A stretch of DNA of 64,000 nt from contig NZ_JAKNQH010000002.1 of assembly GCF_022662305.1 (NCBI RefSeq), positions 186,001-250,000 on the forward strand, given 5' to 3'. Both the position numbers and the translations under genes were made by a program. The stretch is from Sphingomonas sp. BAUL-RG-20F-R05-02 (GTDB taxonomy: Bacteria > Pseudomonadota > Alphaproteobacteria > Sphingomonadales > Sphingomonadaceae). The notes under the pieces were generated by a model. The model was not told where the DNA came from. It saw only the letters and a program-made list of their open reading frames with translations, and did no database searches. Shown in pieces: positions 48,516-56,982 of this stretch (its first letter is position 1; each line of letters starts with the position of its first letter).

Positions 48516-49727
48516 ATGACCGACTCCGACATTCTCGGCCTGCACCGCATCCTGCCGATGGCGTTCGAGCGGCAGGACATGACCGCGCTGTGGGCCGACC
48601 GCGCCGCTCGTGTCGCGGCGGACGCCGGCGATGCGGCGGCGATGATGGACCTGTCGATGATCCTGCAAGCCCATGCCCGCACCGACGAGGCACTGGCGAT
48701 GATGGCGGAGGCGCTGAAAATCCGTCGCGACTACCGCGTCGTCCACGGCGACGGCAGCGGCATCCGCCTGCTCGCCTTCGTCACGCCGGGCGATTTCATG
48801 GCGAACACGCCGGTCGATTGCCTGCTGAACGGATCGGATGCGGTGCTGTGGCTGCACTATGTCGATGCCGATACCGCCGACCTCGACGATCTGCCCGAAC
48901 ATGACGTCGCGCTGCTCGCAATCGGCGAGGCGACCGCGCACCGGCCGGTCCTAGCGCGGATGGCGGCGTTGCTGCCCGGGCTGCCTGGTCCCGTCCTCAA
49001 TGCCGACCCTCACACAATCGCCAGCCTCACCCGCGACGGCGTGAGCGCGATGTTCGCGGACGAGACCGCGCTGCTGGTGCCGCGCACGCACCATGTCGGT
49101 CGCGCCGCACTCGCCGCGGTTGCGACGGGCACCGTGACGCTCGAAGCAACAGTTGCCGGCTTGTCGTTTCCGATCATCATCCGTCCGCTCGGAACGCACG
49201 CCGGCGGCGGTCTCGACCGGGCGGACGACGCGGGCGAGCTTGCCACCTACCTGGCGTCATACCCGGACGATGCCTTCTTCCTTGCGCCGTTCGTGGACTA
49301 TCGCGGCGCCGACGGGCTGTTCGGCAAGCAGCGTATCGTGCTGATCGGCGGCAAGCCGTATCCCAGCCATCTCGCCTTGTCCGACCACTGGATCGTGCAT
49401 TATTTCGGTTCAGGCATGGCCGAGAACCCGGCGAAACGCGCGATCGAGGCAGCGTGGATGGCCAATTTCGACACCGACTTCGCAGCGCGCCACGCCGACG
49501 CCTTTGCGGCGCTCAACCGTCACATCGGGCTCGACTATTTCGGGATCGACTGCGCGGAACTGCCGGACGGGCGACTGCTGGTGTTCGAGGTCGACGTTGC
49601 GATGATCGTACACGACCTCGATGACGTCGCGACCTTCCCTTACAAGAAACCGACAATGCAGCGGCTGTTCGACGCGTTCGTCGCGATGGGGCGGGCACGC
49701 CTACCGGCGCTGGCGGACGCAGCCTAG
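48516..49727 (+). CDS. TPR plus RimK-like ATP-grasp protein
   Basis: A 403-residue protein. The N-terminal 70 residues are helical repeats (AAMMDLSMILQAHARTDEAL). The middle is a pre-ATP-grasp domain (VPRTHHVGRA), followed by an ATP-grasp domain with LSFPIIIRPLGTHAGGGLDR, the Gly-rich loop, and DYFGIDCAELPDGRLLVFEV near the C-terminus. ATP-grasp ligases join a carboxylate to an amine through an acyl phosphate. Pairing with a decarboxylase suggests amide formation with the decarboxylation product, but substrates are unknown. Its stop overlaps the convergent small gene by 4 bases. Confidence 0.75.
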   Translation: MTDSDILGLHRILPMAFERQDMTALWADRAARVAADAGDAAAMMDLSMILQAHARTDEALAMMAEALKIRRDYRVVHGDGSGIRLLAFVTPGDFMANTPVDCLLNGSDAVLWLHYVDADTADLDDLPEHDVALLAIGEATAHRPVLARMAALLPGLPGPVLNADPHTIASLTRDGVSAMFADETALLVPRTHHVGRAALAAVATGTVTLEATVAGLSFPIIIRPLGTHAGGGLDRADDAGELATYLASYPDDAFFLAPFVDYRGADGLFGKQRIVLIGGKPYPSHLALSDHWIVHYFGSGMAENPAKRAIEAAWMANFDTDFAARHADAFAALNRHIGLDYFGIDCAELPDGRLLVFEVDVAMIVHDLDDVATFPYKKPTMQRLFDAFVAMGRARLPALADAA

Positions 49728-50035
49728 CCGGAGACGTCGATCGTCGCGTGGAGCCCTGTGCCATTGCTGACCACGGAGACGTGCGCGCCATAAGCCAGCG
49801 CGGCGGTGATCTGCTGGACGACCTGCCGGACGACGTGCGTGTTGGTGCCGCTCGATGCAGCCTCGAACCGGTCGTCACGGATCGCATCCGGCAAGGCGGC
49901 GCGTTGGGCCGGTGTCGAGCGGGCCGGCTGGCTCGATGCGAGCGCTGCCGACGTGGACGTTGCCGTATCCGGTGCGGGCCGCTGGATACGCGGCAGGCTC
50001 AGTTCCGGTGCTGATACCCCTGTGATGGCTGACAT
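49724..50035 (-). CDS. Small protein of unknown function
   Basis: A 103-residue Ala/Ser/Thr-rich protein from the ATG at 50035 (GGAGG 10 nt upstream). The N-terminal half is low complexity; the C-terminal half is ordered (HVVRQVVQQITAALAYGAHV, then SNGTGLHATIDVSG). No signal peptide. It converges on and overlaps the ATP-grasp gene at the stop codons. No family recognised. Confidence 0.55.
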   Translation of the reverse strand: MSAITGVSAPELSLPRIQRPAPDTATSTSAALASSQPARSTPAQRAALPDAIRDDRFEAASSGTNTHVVRQVVQQITAALAYGAHVSVVSNGTGLHATIDVSG

Positions 50036-50118
50036 GGACACGACCCCTCCCATGCCAGTCAACACCACCATCCCTTAATCGCCGCTATCCACGCGTGGTT
50101 GATACCGCCGAAACCACC

Positions 50119-51666
50119 TTAATCCGCAACCGGACCATGATCCGCCGGGGCCGGGCGCCGCGCCAGCCAAACCACCCCGATCAGCACGATCGAGATCCAC
50201 CCGCACAGCCAGAAGATTTCAAGCGAGGCGAGCAGATACGCCTGCCCGACGATCTGCCGCATCACCGCGCCGACCGCCTGCCCCGGGCTCGCGCCCAGCG
50301 TCTGAAGCTGGTCGAGCGTCTGCCGGTAGACCGGCGACCAGTTGCTGCCAGCCTCGGCCAGCCGGCTCTGGTGAAGCGCCTCGCGCCGATCCCAGAAGGT
50401 GGTGGTGAGCGAGGCCGCGAAGCTGCCGGCGGTGATGCGCGCGAAGTTGGAGATGCCCGAGGCCGAGGGCACCTTCTCCGCCGGGATCCCGTCGAGCAGG
50501 ATGGTGATGAGCGGCACGAAGAACGCCGCCATCGCCACGCCTTGCAGGAAAAGCGGCGTCGCGAGCACGAGGAAGCTCGCGTCCGGCGTATACCAGGAGC
50601 GCATGAAGAACGAAGCCGCGTAGCAGACGAACGAGAAGGACGCGATCCAGCGCACGTCGATCCTGAGCCGCTGGATGATCGGCGTCATCACCACCGCCAT
50701 GATCCCGGCCGGCGCGGCGACCAGCCCCGCCCATGTCGCGGTATACCCCATCTGCTCCTGAAGCCACAGCGGCAGCAGCAGATTATTGGCGAACAGCACC
50801 GCATAGCCGAGGCAGATCGCCAGCGTGCCCAGCGCGAAATTGCGCCGCTTGAACAAGGACAGGTCGACGGCGGGCTGGCCGTCGGTCATCTCCCAGATCA
50901 CCCAGGCGACGAAGCCGACCACCGCGCACACCGTCAGCACGACGATGATCGGGTTGTTGAACCAGTCGCGATCCTTGCCGAGATCGAGCATGGTCTGGAG
51001 GCTGAACACCCAGAAGGCGAGCAGCATCAGACCGACCGTATCGATCCGCACCTTGCGGGTCGGCGTCTCGCGCGACTTGAGCGACTGCCAGGAGATGAAC
51101 CCCGCCGCCAGACCGATCGGCACGTTGATGAGGAAGATCCAGCTCCAGTGATAATTGTCGGAGATGTAGCCGCCGAGCACCGGGCCGAACACCGGCGCGG
51201 CCAGCGTCGTCATCGACCAGATGCTGAGCGCGGTGCCGCGTTTGTGGGGCGGGAAGATCGCGATCAGCAAAGCCTGGCTGCCGGGGATCATCGGCCCGGA
51301 TACACCCCCCTGGAGGATGCGGAAGAAGATCAGCGAGGGCAGATCCCACGCGAGCCCGCACAGCAACGATGCGACCGTGAAGGCGAAGACTGATACGGTG
51401 AAGGTCTTCACCACGCCGAAGCGCTGCATGAACCAGCCGGTCAGCGGCACCGTCACCCCGTTCGCGACCGCGAACGAGGTGATGACCCAGGTGCCGTTGT
51501 CCGAACTGACGCCCAGACTGCCCGCGATCGTCGGCAGCGAGACGTTGGCGATCGTGCCGTCGAGCACCTGCATAAAGGTGCCGAGCGCCAACGCGACCGC
51601 CGTCACCGCAAGCGCGATCCCCGCGAGGGGCGGCGGCCCGGCGGCTGCCTGCGGCTGGCTGCTCAC
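50119..51666 (-). CDS. emrB: EmrB-type DHA2 family MFS efflux transporter
   Basis: A 515-residue 14-helix major facilitator. It has the drug:H+ antiporter motif C region (WSMTTLAAPVFGPVLGGYIS), helix 1 FMQVLDGTIANVSLPTIAGS with the DGTIANV signature, and the motif-A-like WFMQRFGVVKTF. The GTG at 51666 overlaps the emrA stop as GTGA. With EmrA and the NodT-type outer-membrane factor it forms a tripartite pump for hydrophobic drugs and uncouplers. Confidence 0.9.
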   Translation of the reverse strand: MSSQPQAAAGPPPLAGIALAVTAVALALGTFMQVLDGTIANVSLPTIAGSLGVSSDNGTWVITSFAVANGVTVPLTGWFMQRFGVVKTFTVSVFAFTVASLLCGLAWDLPSLIFFRILQGGVSGPMIPGSQALLIAIFPPHKRGTALSIWSMTTLAAPVFGPVLGGYISDNYHWSWIFLINVPIGLAAGFISWQSLKSRETPTRKVRIDTVGLMLLAFWVFSLQTMLDLGKDRDWFNNPIIVVLTVCAVVGFVAWVIWEMTDGQPAVDLSLFKRRNFALGTLAICLGYAVLFANNLLLPLWLQEQMGYTATWAGLVAAPAGIMAVVMTPIIQRLRIDVRWIASFSFVCYAASFFMRSWYTPDASFLVLATPLFLQGVAMAAFFVPLITILLDGIPAEKVPSASGISNFARITAGSFAASLTTTFWDRREALHQSRLAEAGSNWSPVYRQTLDQLQTLGASPGQAVGAVMRQIVGQAYLLASLEIFWLCGWISIVLIGVVWLARRPAPADHGPVAD

Positions 51667-52916
51667 CGGGTGCGGCCCAGGTTCTGGTTGATGATCTGGC
51701 GGATGCGCGCATCGATCGCCGGACCACCGTCGAGGCTCATTTGCGTGCCACCGGCGGGCGGCGCGGCAGCGGCGACGAGCGGCTTGGACTGATCGGCGGT
51801 GTCGACCGTCACGCTCGCCGACAGTCCGACGCGTAAGGGGTGCTGGCGCAGCTCGGCCGGGTCGAGCGCGATGCGGACGGGCACGCGCTGCACGATCTTG
51901 ATCCAGTTGCCCGACGCGTTCTGCGCCGGCAGCAGCGAGAACGCGCTACCGCTGCCCGCGCCAAGACCCAGCACCTTTCCGTGGAACACGAGCTTGCCGC
52001 CATAGACGTCAGCGGTGATCTTCGCCGGCTGGCCGACGCGAATCTGCTCGAGCTGCGTCTCGCGGAAGTTCGCGTCCACCCACAAGCTGTCGAGCGGCAC
52101 CACCGCCATCAGCGGCGTACCCGGCGCGATACGCTGGCCGAGCTGGACGGTGCGCTGCGCCACCACGCCATTCATCGGCGCGACGATGTGCATGTGGCTG
52201 GAGTTGATCGCCGCCTGTTTCACGTTGGCGATCGCCGACAGCACGCGCGGGTTGGTGTAGATGCTGGTGCCGGCGACGGCACTCGCCGCCTGCGCGCGCT
52301 TGGCGAGCGCGAGGTTGAGCGCGGCGTTGGCGGTCGTCACCGCGTCGGCGGCGTGGCTCACCTCCTCGCCCGAGACGGCACCATCGGCCGCCGCGCCCCG
52401 GCGGCGCGACAGATCGCTGCGCGCCTTGGCAAGATCGGCGCGCGCCTGCGCGATCTCCGCACCCGCCTCGTCGACGGATGCCGTGTCGGAGCGCACCGCC
52501 CGCACCGCCTGGCCAAGCGCCGCCTCCGCCGCTTGCAACGACACGTCCGTGGTGGCCGGATCGAGATCGATCAGCGGCTGGCCGCGCTTCACCGCTTGCG
52601 TATTGTCGGCGTGGATCGCCAGGACAGTGCCGCCGTCGCGCGCGGTCACGCTCACCACGTTGCCGCCGACATAGGCATCGTCGGTCTCCTCGGTCGGCGG
52701 CGCGGTGAACACGTGGATCGCATAGACGATCGCGGCGATCAGCAGGATCACGCCGAGGATCATGAAGGCGATGCGCCGCGCGCGCGGTTTGCCGGGCGGT
52801 GGTGCTGGCGGAGACGGCGGCGGCGCGGGCGCGGCGGCGGCTGCGACGGGCGCGTCGTCATACGCCTCCGCGCGCAGATCACGGTCACGGTCGATGCGGA
52901 TGGAGTCTTCGGTCAT
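51663..52916 (-). CDS. emrA: EmrA-type membrane fusion protein (HlyD family)
   Basis: A 417-residue periplasmic adaptor with a cytoplasmic Pro/Ala-rich N-terminus (about 20-45), one TM helix (IAFMILGVILLIAAIVYAIH), a biotinyl-lipoyl-like domain (VSVTARDGGTVLAIHADNTQ), a long coiled-coil hairpin, then a beta-barrel (NSSHMHIVAPMNGVVAQRTV). It bridges EmrB to the outer-membrane channel. Its ATG overlaps the upstream stop as ATGA. Confidence 0.9.
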   Translation of the reverse strand: MTEDSIRIDRDRDLRAEAYDDAPVAAAAAPAPPPSPPAPPPGKPRARRIAFMILGVILLIAAIVYAIHVFTAPPTEETDDAYVGGNVVSVTARDGGTVLAIHADNTQAVKRGQPLIDLDPATTDVSLQAAEAALGQAVRAVRSDTASVDEAGAEIAQARADLAKARSDLSRRRGAAADGAVSGEEVSHAADAVTTANAALNLALAKRAQAASAVAGTSIYTNPRVLSAIANVKQAAINSSHMHIVAPMNGVVAQRTVQLGQRIAPGTPLMAVVPLDSLWVDANFRETQLEQIRVGQPAKITADVYGGKLVFHGKVLGLGAGSGSAFSLLPAQNASGNWIKIVQRVPVRIALDPAELRQHPLRVGLSASVTVDTADQSKPLVAAAAPPAGGTQMSLDGGPAIDARIRQIINQNLGRTR

Positions 52917-54349
52917 AGTCCCGCGTCCCTGGTGTTTGCTGCCATCGTCGTGCGGGCGTCGAAGCCCCCGCCGAGCGCGGCGATGAGTTTGATTCGTTGG
53001 CCGATCGCATTGGCCTGCGCGTCGATACGCTGCTGCTCGGCTTCGAGCAGGCGGAACCCGGAATCGACTGCATCGAGCCGTGAACCGAGCCCCGTCGAGG
53101 TTCGCACCGCATCGAGCCGCACGGTCTCGCGCAGGCCCCCGACGACCCTGTCCTGCTGCACCAGCGCGGCATCGGCCGCGCGCACGTTGGTGATCGCATC
53201 GGCGGTATCGCGCACCGCCACGACGACGCTGGAATTGTAGCTCGCCACCGCGCGGTCGAGATCGGCGGTCGCGCCGCGATATTGCGCGCGCAGCCGCCCA
53301 CCCTCGAAGATCGGCAGGTGCAGCGCCGCGCCGCCCGCGACCTGCCCCGACCCGCTCGCGAAGAACGAGCCGAGCCCGAGCGAGGCGAGTCCCGCCAGCG
53401 CGGAAATGTTGACGTTGGGCAGGAAATCCGTGGCGGCGACGTGCTGTCCGGCAACCGCCGCGTCGATGCGCGCCTGACCCGCAAGCAGATCGGGTCGCCG
53501 GCCGAGCAGGTCGGCCGGCAGCACCGCCGGCACTTGCGGCGGGTGATCGAGCGACAGCGTCGGCGTGGCGATCTGCGGATAGAAGTCCGCGCCACGCCCG
53601 ACCAGCGCGGCGAGCGCATGGATCGCCAGCTCACGCTGCTGGCTGCTGCGCACCTTGGCCTGCTGCGCTTCGGCCAGCAACGTCTCGGCGGTGCGCGCCT
53701 CGAACTGCGTGGCAAGCTGGTGCCGGATGCGCGACTGGACGTAGCCGACCGCCTGCTGGCGCGTCGTCACGAACCGATCCGCAATCTCGATCTGGCGATC
53801 GGCCTGAACGAGGCCGGCATAGCTCTGCGCGACCGCGGTCGATATCATCAGCCGTGCGGCGGCGGCATCGAGTTCGGCGGCACGCTCGCTCGATCGCGCC
53901 TGCGCGACCAGCGTGCGTTGGCGGCCGAACAGGTCGAGATCCCAGGCGAGATTGGCCTGGAGCGACGGCACCGAATAGACGTGCCCGCCATAAGGCGGCG
54001 GGATGATGTAATGTTCGCTGAACCGCTCGACCTGCAACCCCGTGTCCGCACTGAGCTGCGGCAACTGGCCGGCATGTTGCACCTCGACCGAGGCCTGCGC
54101 CGCGCGCACGCGCGCGATCGCGCCGGCGAGGTCGGGATTGTCGGTCAGCGCGAGATCGACCAGTCGGCCGAGTTGCGCATCGCCGAATGCATCCCACCAG
54201 CGATCCGACACCACCGCCGTTCCGGCGAGGCCAAGCGCGGCAGGTTTCAGCTGCGTGACCTGCGGCGCATCGTGCGGCACGCTCGCGCAGCCGGCAAGCA
54301 ACAGCGCCGTGGCGGCAACGATCCCCCGCCTCATCATCGGCTTCATCAT
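52913..54349 (-). CDS. NodT-family outer-membrane efflux lipoprotein
   Basis: A 478-residue TolC-superfamily lipoprotein. Signal and lipobox are TALLLAGC (Cys near 21). Two OEP repeats have the strand and helix signatures WWDAFGDAQLGRLVDLALTD and LARRPD-like LLGRRPDLLAGQARIDAAVA. It forms the exit duct for the EmrAB pump in the same operon. It overlaps marR upstream and emrA downstream by 4 nt each. Confidence 0.92.
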   Translation of the reverse strand: MMKPMMRRGIVAATALLLAGCASVPHDAPQVTQLKPAALGLAGTAVVSDRWWDAFGDAQLGRLVDLALTDNPDLAGAIARVRAAQASVEVQHAGQLPQLSADTGLQVERFSEHYIIPPPYGGHVYSVPSLQANLAWDLDLFGRQRTLVAQARSSERAAELDAAAARLMISTAVAQSYAGLVQADRQIEIADRFVTTRQQAVGYVQSRIRHQLATQFEARTAETLLAEAQQAKVRSSQQRELAIHALAALVGRGADFYPQIATPTLSLDHPPQVPAVLPADLLGRRPDLLAGQARIDAAVAGQHVAATDFLPNVNISALAGLASLGLGSFFASGSGQVAGGAALHLPIFEGGRLRAQYRGATADLDRAVASYNSSVVVAVRDTADAITNVRAADAALVQQDRVVGGLRETVRLDAVRTSTGLGSRLDAVDSGFRLLEAEQQRIDAQANAIGQRIKLIAALGGGFDARTTMAANTRDAGL

Positions 54350-54837
54350 GATATCGCTTCCCCTGCGAAGACCGCGCTTTCCTTGCCGAGCATCCGCTCC
54401 GCCACCACCAGCAGCCGCGCCAGCATCGCCGAGAACTGCTCGACCTCCGTATCGCTGAAATCGGCGACCAGTTCGTTCCAGCCCGCCACCACGATCGGCG
54501 CGAGCGTCTGGACCAACGCGTCACCACCATCGGTGACTTTCAGGCCGACGAGGCGCCGGTCCCCGGCGCTGCGATCGCGCGCCATCAACCCGCGCTCCTC
54601 CAGCGTGTCGATCAGGCGGGTGGTGGCACCCGACGTGATGTTCAGCTCCCGCGCCAGTTCGCCCGGGTTCGACACCGCAGCATCCCGCACCACCTTCAGC
54701 GCGATCCACTGCGTCACCGTCACGTCCTCCGCCGCGAACCGCCGTTCGAGCAGCGTCTTCACGTCTTGTTCGAGCCGCCGCAGCATCCGCCCTGGCGAAC
54801 GCTGCGTCGCGCAATCCTCGATGCTGAGTCGTGCCAA
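54346..54837 (-). CDS. MarR-family transcriptional regulator
   Basis: A 163-residue winged-helix regulator: helices LEQDVKTLLERRFAAEDVTV, recognition region LARELNITSGATTRLIDTLE, wing DRSAGDRRLVGLKV. The start is the TTG at 54837, chosen for a GGAGG 7 nt upstream; an ATG further out would read through the operator. First gene of the marR-outer-membrane-factor-emrA-emrB operon, coupled by ATGA overlap. It is likely a drug-responsive repressor of its own operon through the palindrome at 54854-54871. Confidence 0.9.
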   Translation of the reverse strand: MARLSIEDCATQRSPGRMLRRLEQDVKTLLERRFAAEDVTVTQWIALKVVRDAAVSNPGELARELNITSGATTRLIDTLEERGLMARDRSAGDRRLVGLKVTDGGDALVQTLAPIVVAGWNELVADFSDTEVEQFSAMLARLLVVAERMLGKESAVFAGEAIS

Positions 54838-54853
54838 GATGCTGCCTCCGAAA

Positions 54854-54871
54854 TATCTGCACGTGCAGATA
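54854..54871. promoter_or_regulatory. 18-bp perfect palindrome, probable MarR operator
   Basis: TATCTGCACGTGCAGATA is a perfect dyad 17 nt upstream of the marR TTG. Size and symmetry match MarR-family operators. Its position would let the repressor block transcription of the efflux operon. Confidence 0.8.
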
Positions 54872-54999
54872 GTGCGCATGCACGTGGATGCAAGCTGATT
54901 TTTGGCGGCCGTTACGGGAAGGCGGTTTACCACGCCACCAAGCGGCAGCTCGCCTTGGTCGTCACCGGCTTTATCGCTAAGGGGTCCGTCGGGGCTGCG

Positions 55000-56085
55000 A
55001 TGACGCTGGGGGGAATGGGCTTGTCACGACCGGCTGGCGGCACATTCGACGTTGTCTCGATCCAGCAGTTACGCGGGCTCGCCGCGATGCTCGTCGTGTT
55101 TCAGCATGCAAACGCTGCCACCGACTGGCTGTTCGCGCCCTTCTCGCATCTCAAGTTCGGCATCGCCGGTGTCGACATCTTCTTCGTCATCAGCGGTTTC
55201 ATCATGTACGTCGCGGCGCGGCGCGAGCGTGCCGGTGCGTTCCTGGTGAAGCGCATGATCCGGGTGGTGCCGCTCTACTGGATCGCAACCGCAGCCCTCG
55301 TGCTGATGCGGTTCAGCCATTTCGGCGAACCCGATGTCACCGCGACGACGATCGTGAAATCGCTGTTGTTCGTTCCTTACCGCTACGATCTGTCGAGTTG
55401 GCACGTCTATCCCGTGCTGGTGCCGGGCTGGTCGCTCAACATCGAAATGTTCTTCTATCTGTTGTTCGCGGTCGGCCTGCTGCTGCGCCGTCCGGCGTGG
55501 TTCAGCACGATCGCGATCGTCGTGGCGGTGACGATCGGGATTATCACCCACCCGGAAGACGCGGTGCCGTTCACCTACACGCGCGCGATCATGCTCGAGT
55601 TCGTGGTCGGGCTCGGCATCGCCTGGGCCTATGAGAACGGTCGGCTGGCGCGGTGGATGGGTGCCGCGTTGCCGGCGGGGGCGCTGCTGATCCTCACGTC
55701 CGACCTGCTACCGCTGGACGACGCCCTCACCCGGGCGCTGGGCGGCATCGGCGTGGTGGTCGGCGCACTGGCGCTGGAGGCGCACGGTACCCGGTTGAAG
55801 GCACGGCTCGCGACGATGATCGGCGATGCGAGTTACTCGATATATCTGTTCCATGTCATGGTGCTGATGCTGATCGGCCGCGTCATGCCGCACCTGCCGC
55901 TGCATGGCTGGCCCCAGTATCTGGCCTTCATGGTGATGGTTTTCGCCAGCGTCACCGCCGCAGGCTATCTGATCTTCAGCCTCGTGGAGAAGCCGCTGAC
56001 CCAAGCGCTGCGCCGCGCGGTACTGCGGCCACCCGAGGCCGCGTCGCTGTTCGACGACGCTATACCTGCGCCACAGCAGCCGTGA
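55000..56085 (+). CDS. Acyltransferase-3 family membrane protein
   Basis: A 361-residue protein of about ten membrane helices. It has FDVVSIQQLRGLAAMLVVFQ, then the catalytic-type histidine in VFQHANAATDW, VDIFFVISGFIMYV, RVVPLYWIATAAL and a C-terminal YSIYLFHVMVLMLIG, all hallmarks of the OafA/NodX group. There is no SGNH domain, unlike the homologue at 24928. It probably O-acetylates a cell-surface or secreted glycan. The start is uncertain: ATG at 55000 or 55015, or a TTG at 55021, all with weak ribosome binding sites. It stands alone. Confidence 0.85.
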   Translation: MTLGGMGLSRPAGGTFDVVSIQQLRGLAAMLVVFQHANAATDWLFAPFSHLKFGIAGVDIFFVISGFIMYVAARRERAGAFLVKRMIRVVPLYWIATAALVLMRFSHFGEPDVTATTIVKSLLFVPYRYDLSSWHVYPVLVPGWSLNIEMFFYLLFAVGLLLRRPAWFSTIAIVVAVTIGIITHPEDAVPFTYTRAIMLEFVVGLGIAWAYENGRLARWMGAALPAGALLILTSDLLPLDDALTRALGGIGVVVGALALEAHGTRLKARLATMIGDASYSIYLFHVMVLMLIGRVMPHLPLHGWPQYLAFMVMVFASVTAAGYLIFSLVEKPLTQALRRAVLRPPEAASLFDDAIPAPQQP

Positions 56086-56145
56086 TGTTCGAGCGGCCTT
56101 GCAGCCCCCGAAGAATCCGCTAAGACGCGCTTTCTCCGCACGCGG

Positions 56146-56221
56146 GGGCGATTAGCTCAGTTGGTAGAGCGTCTCGTTTACACCGAGAATGTCGGCGGTT
56201 CGAGCCCGTCATCGCCCACCA
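56146..56221 (+). tRNA. tRNA-Val (anticodon TAC)
   Basis: The cloverleaf is readable: acceptor GGGCGAT/ATCGCCC, D arm AGCTCAGTTGGTAGAGC, anticodon stem-loop TCTCG-TTTACAC-CGAGA with anticodon TAC, T arm GGCGGTTCGAGCCCGTC, discriminator A and an encoded CCA at the end. Confidence 0.95.
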
Positions 56222-56373
56222 GCGCCGGCGTGAGGCGGATTAGCAAGCTAATCCGCACACCGCCAAGCTCGGCCAGCGCAAACAAAGCGCGCCACAAGGC
56301 GCGGCTTTGCCGCGACTGACGGCGCACGACCGACGACAGCGATGCTTGAGAACCAGAGGTGTGTGGAAAATCT

Positions 56374-56450
56374 TGGTCGGGGCGACAGGATTCGAACCTG
56401 CGACCCCCACACCCCCAGTGTGATGCGCTACCAGGCTGCGCTACGCCCCG
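56374..56450 (-). tRNA. tRNA-Pro (anticodon GGG)
   Basis: On the minus strand: acceptor CGGGGCG/CGCCCCG, D arm AGCGCAGCCTGGTAGCGCA, anticodon loop CTGGGGG in a TCACA/TGTGG stem giving anticodon GGG, T arm with GGTTCGAATCC, discriminator A and encoded CCA. It lies tail to tail with tRNA-Val; no integrase is adjacent. Confidence 0.95.
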
Positions 56451-56633
56451 ACCGAGGGACGCGCCAATAAGCGGCACCGCGCCACGATGCAAGCGCGAAC
56501 GGCATTGCGCGCTTCCACACAGGCGATTGTTGCGCGCCCTGCGCGACCATGATAGCGCGCGCCGCTTGTAAGCGGGGCGGTTGCCGCTCCCGCACGCCCG
56601 GCGCTTGCCGGCGAATCTTTAGTTCGGGACGTT

Positions 56634-56978
56634 ATGTTCGCCAGCCCAGCCTTTGCCGCTTCCGCCAGTTCGTCCGCCGCCGGGTCGGGCGGCATCGCCT
56701 CGATGTTCCTGGTGTTCTTTCCGTATATCGCGATCGCGGTGGTCGGCTATTTCCTGCTGCTGCGCCCGCAGCAGCAGCGACTGAAGGCGCAGCAGGCCAA
56801 GATCGCCGCGGTGAAGAAGGGCGATTCGGCGATCACCGCTGGCGGCGTGCTCGGCAAGGTGACCAAGGTCGAGGATCAGTATGTCGAACTGGAAGTTGCC
56901 CCCAATGTCCGCATCCGCGTCGTCAAGGCGACGCTGACCGAGGTGACCGGCCTCAACACCAAGCCCGCGAACGACTGA
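56634..56978 (+). CDS. yajC: YajC, Sec translocon accessory subunit
   Basis: A 114-residue single-pass membrane protein: TM FLVFFPYIAIAVVGYFLLLR (about 25-44) followed by the conserved RPQQQRLKAQQAKIAAVKKG and a small beta domain. It binds SecDF. It is 4 nt upstream of secD. Confidence 0.93.
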   Translation: MFASPAFAASASSSAAGSGGIASMFLVFFPYIAIAVVGYFLLLRPQQQRLKAQQAKIAAVKKGDSAITAGGVLGKVTKVEDQYVELEVAPNVRIRVVKATLTEVTGLNTKPAND

Positions 56979-56982
56979 TATC

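Noticed and set aside
56146..56450. tRNA-Val/tRNA-Pro as an integration site for a mobile element
   Set aside because: No integrase, direct repeat of a tRNA 3' end or foreign composition next to either tRNA.
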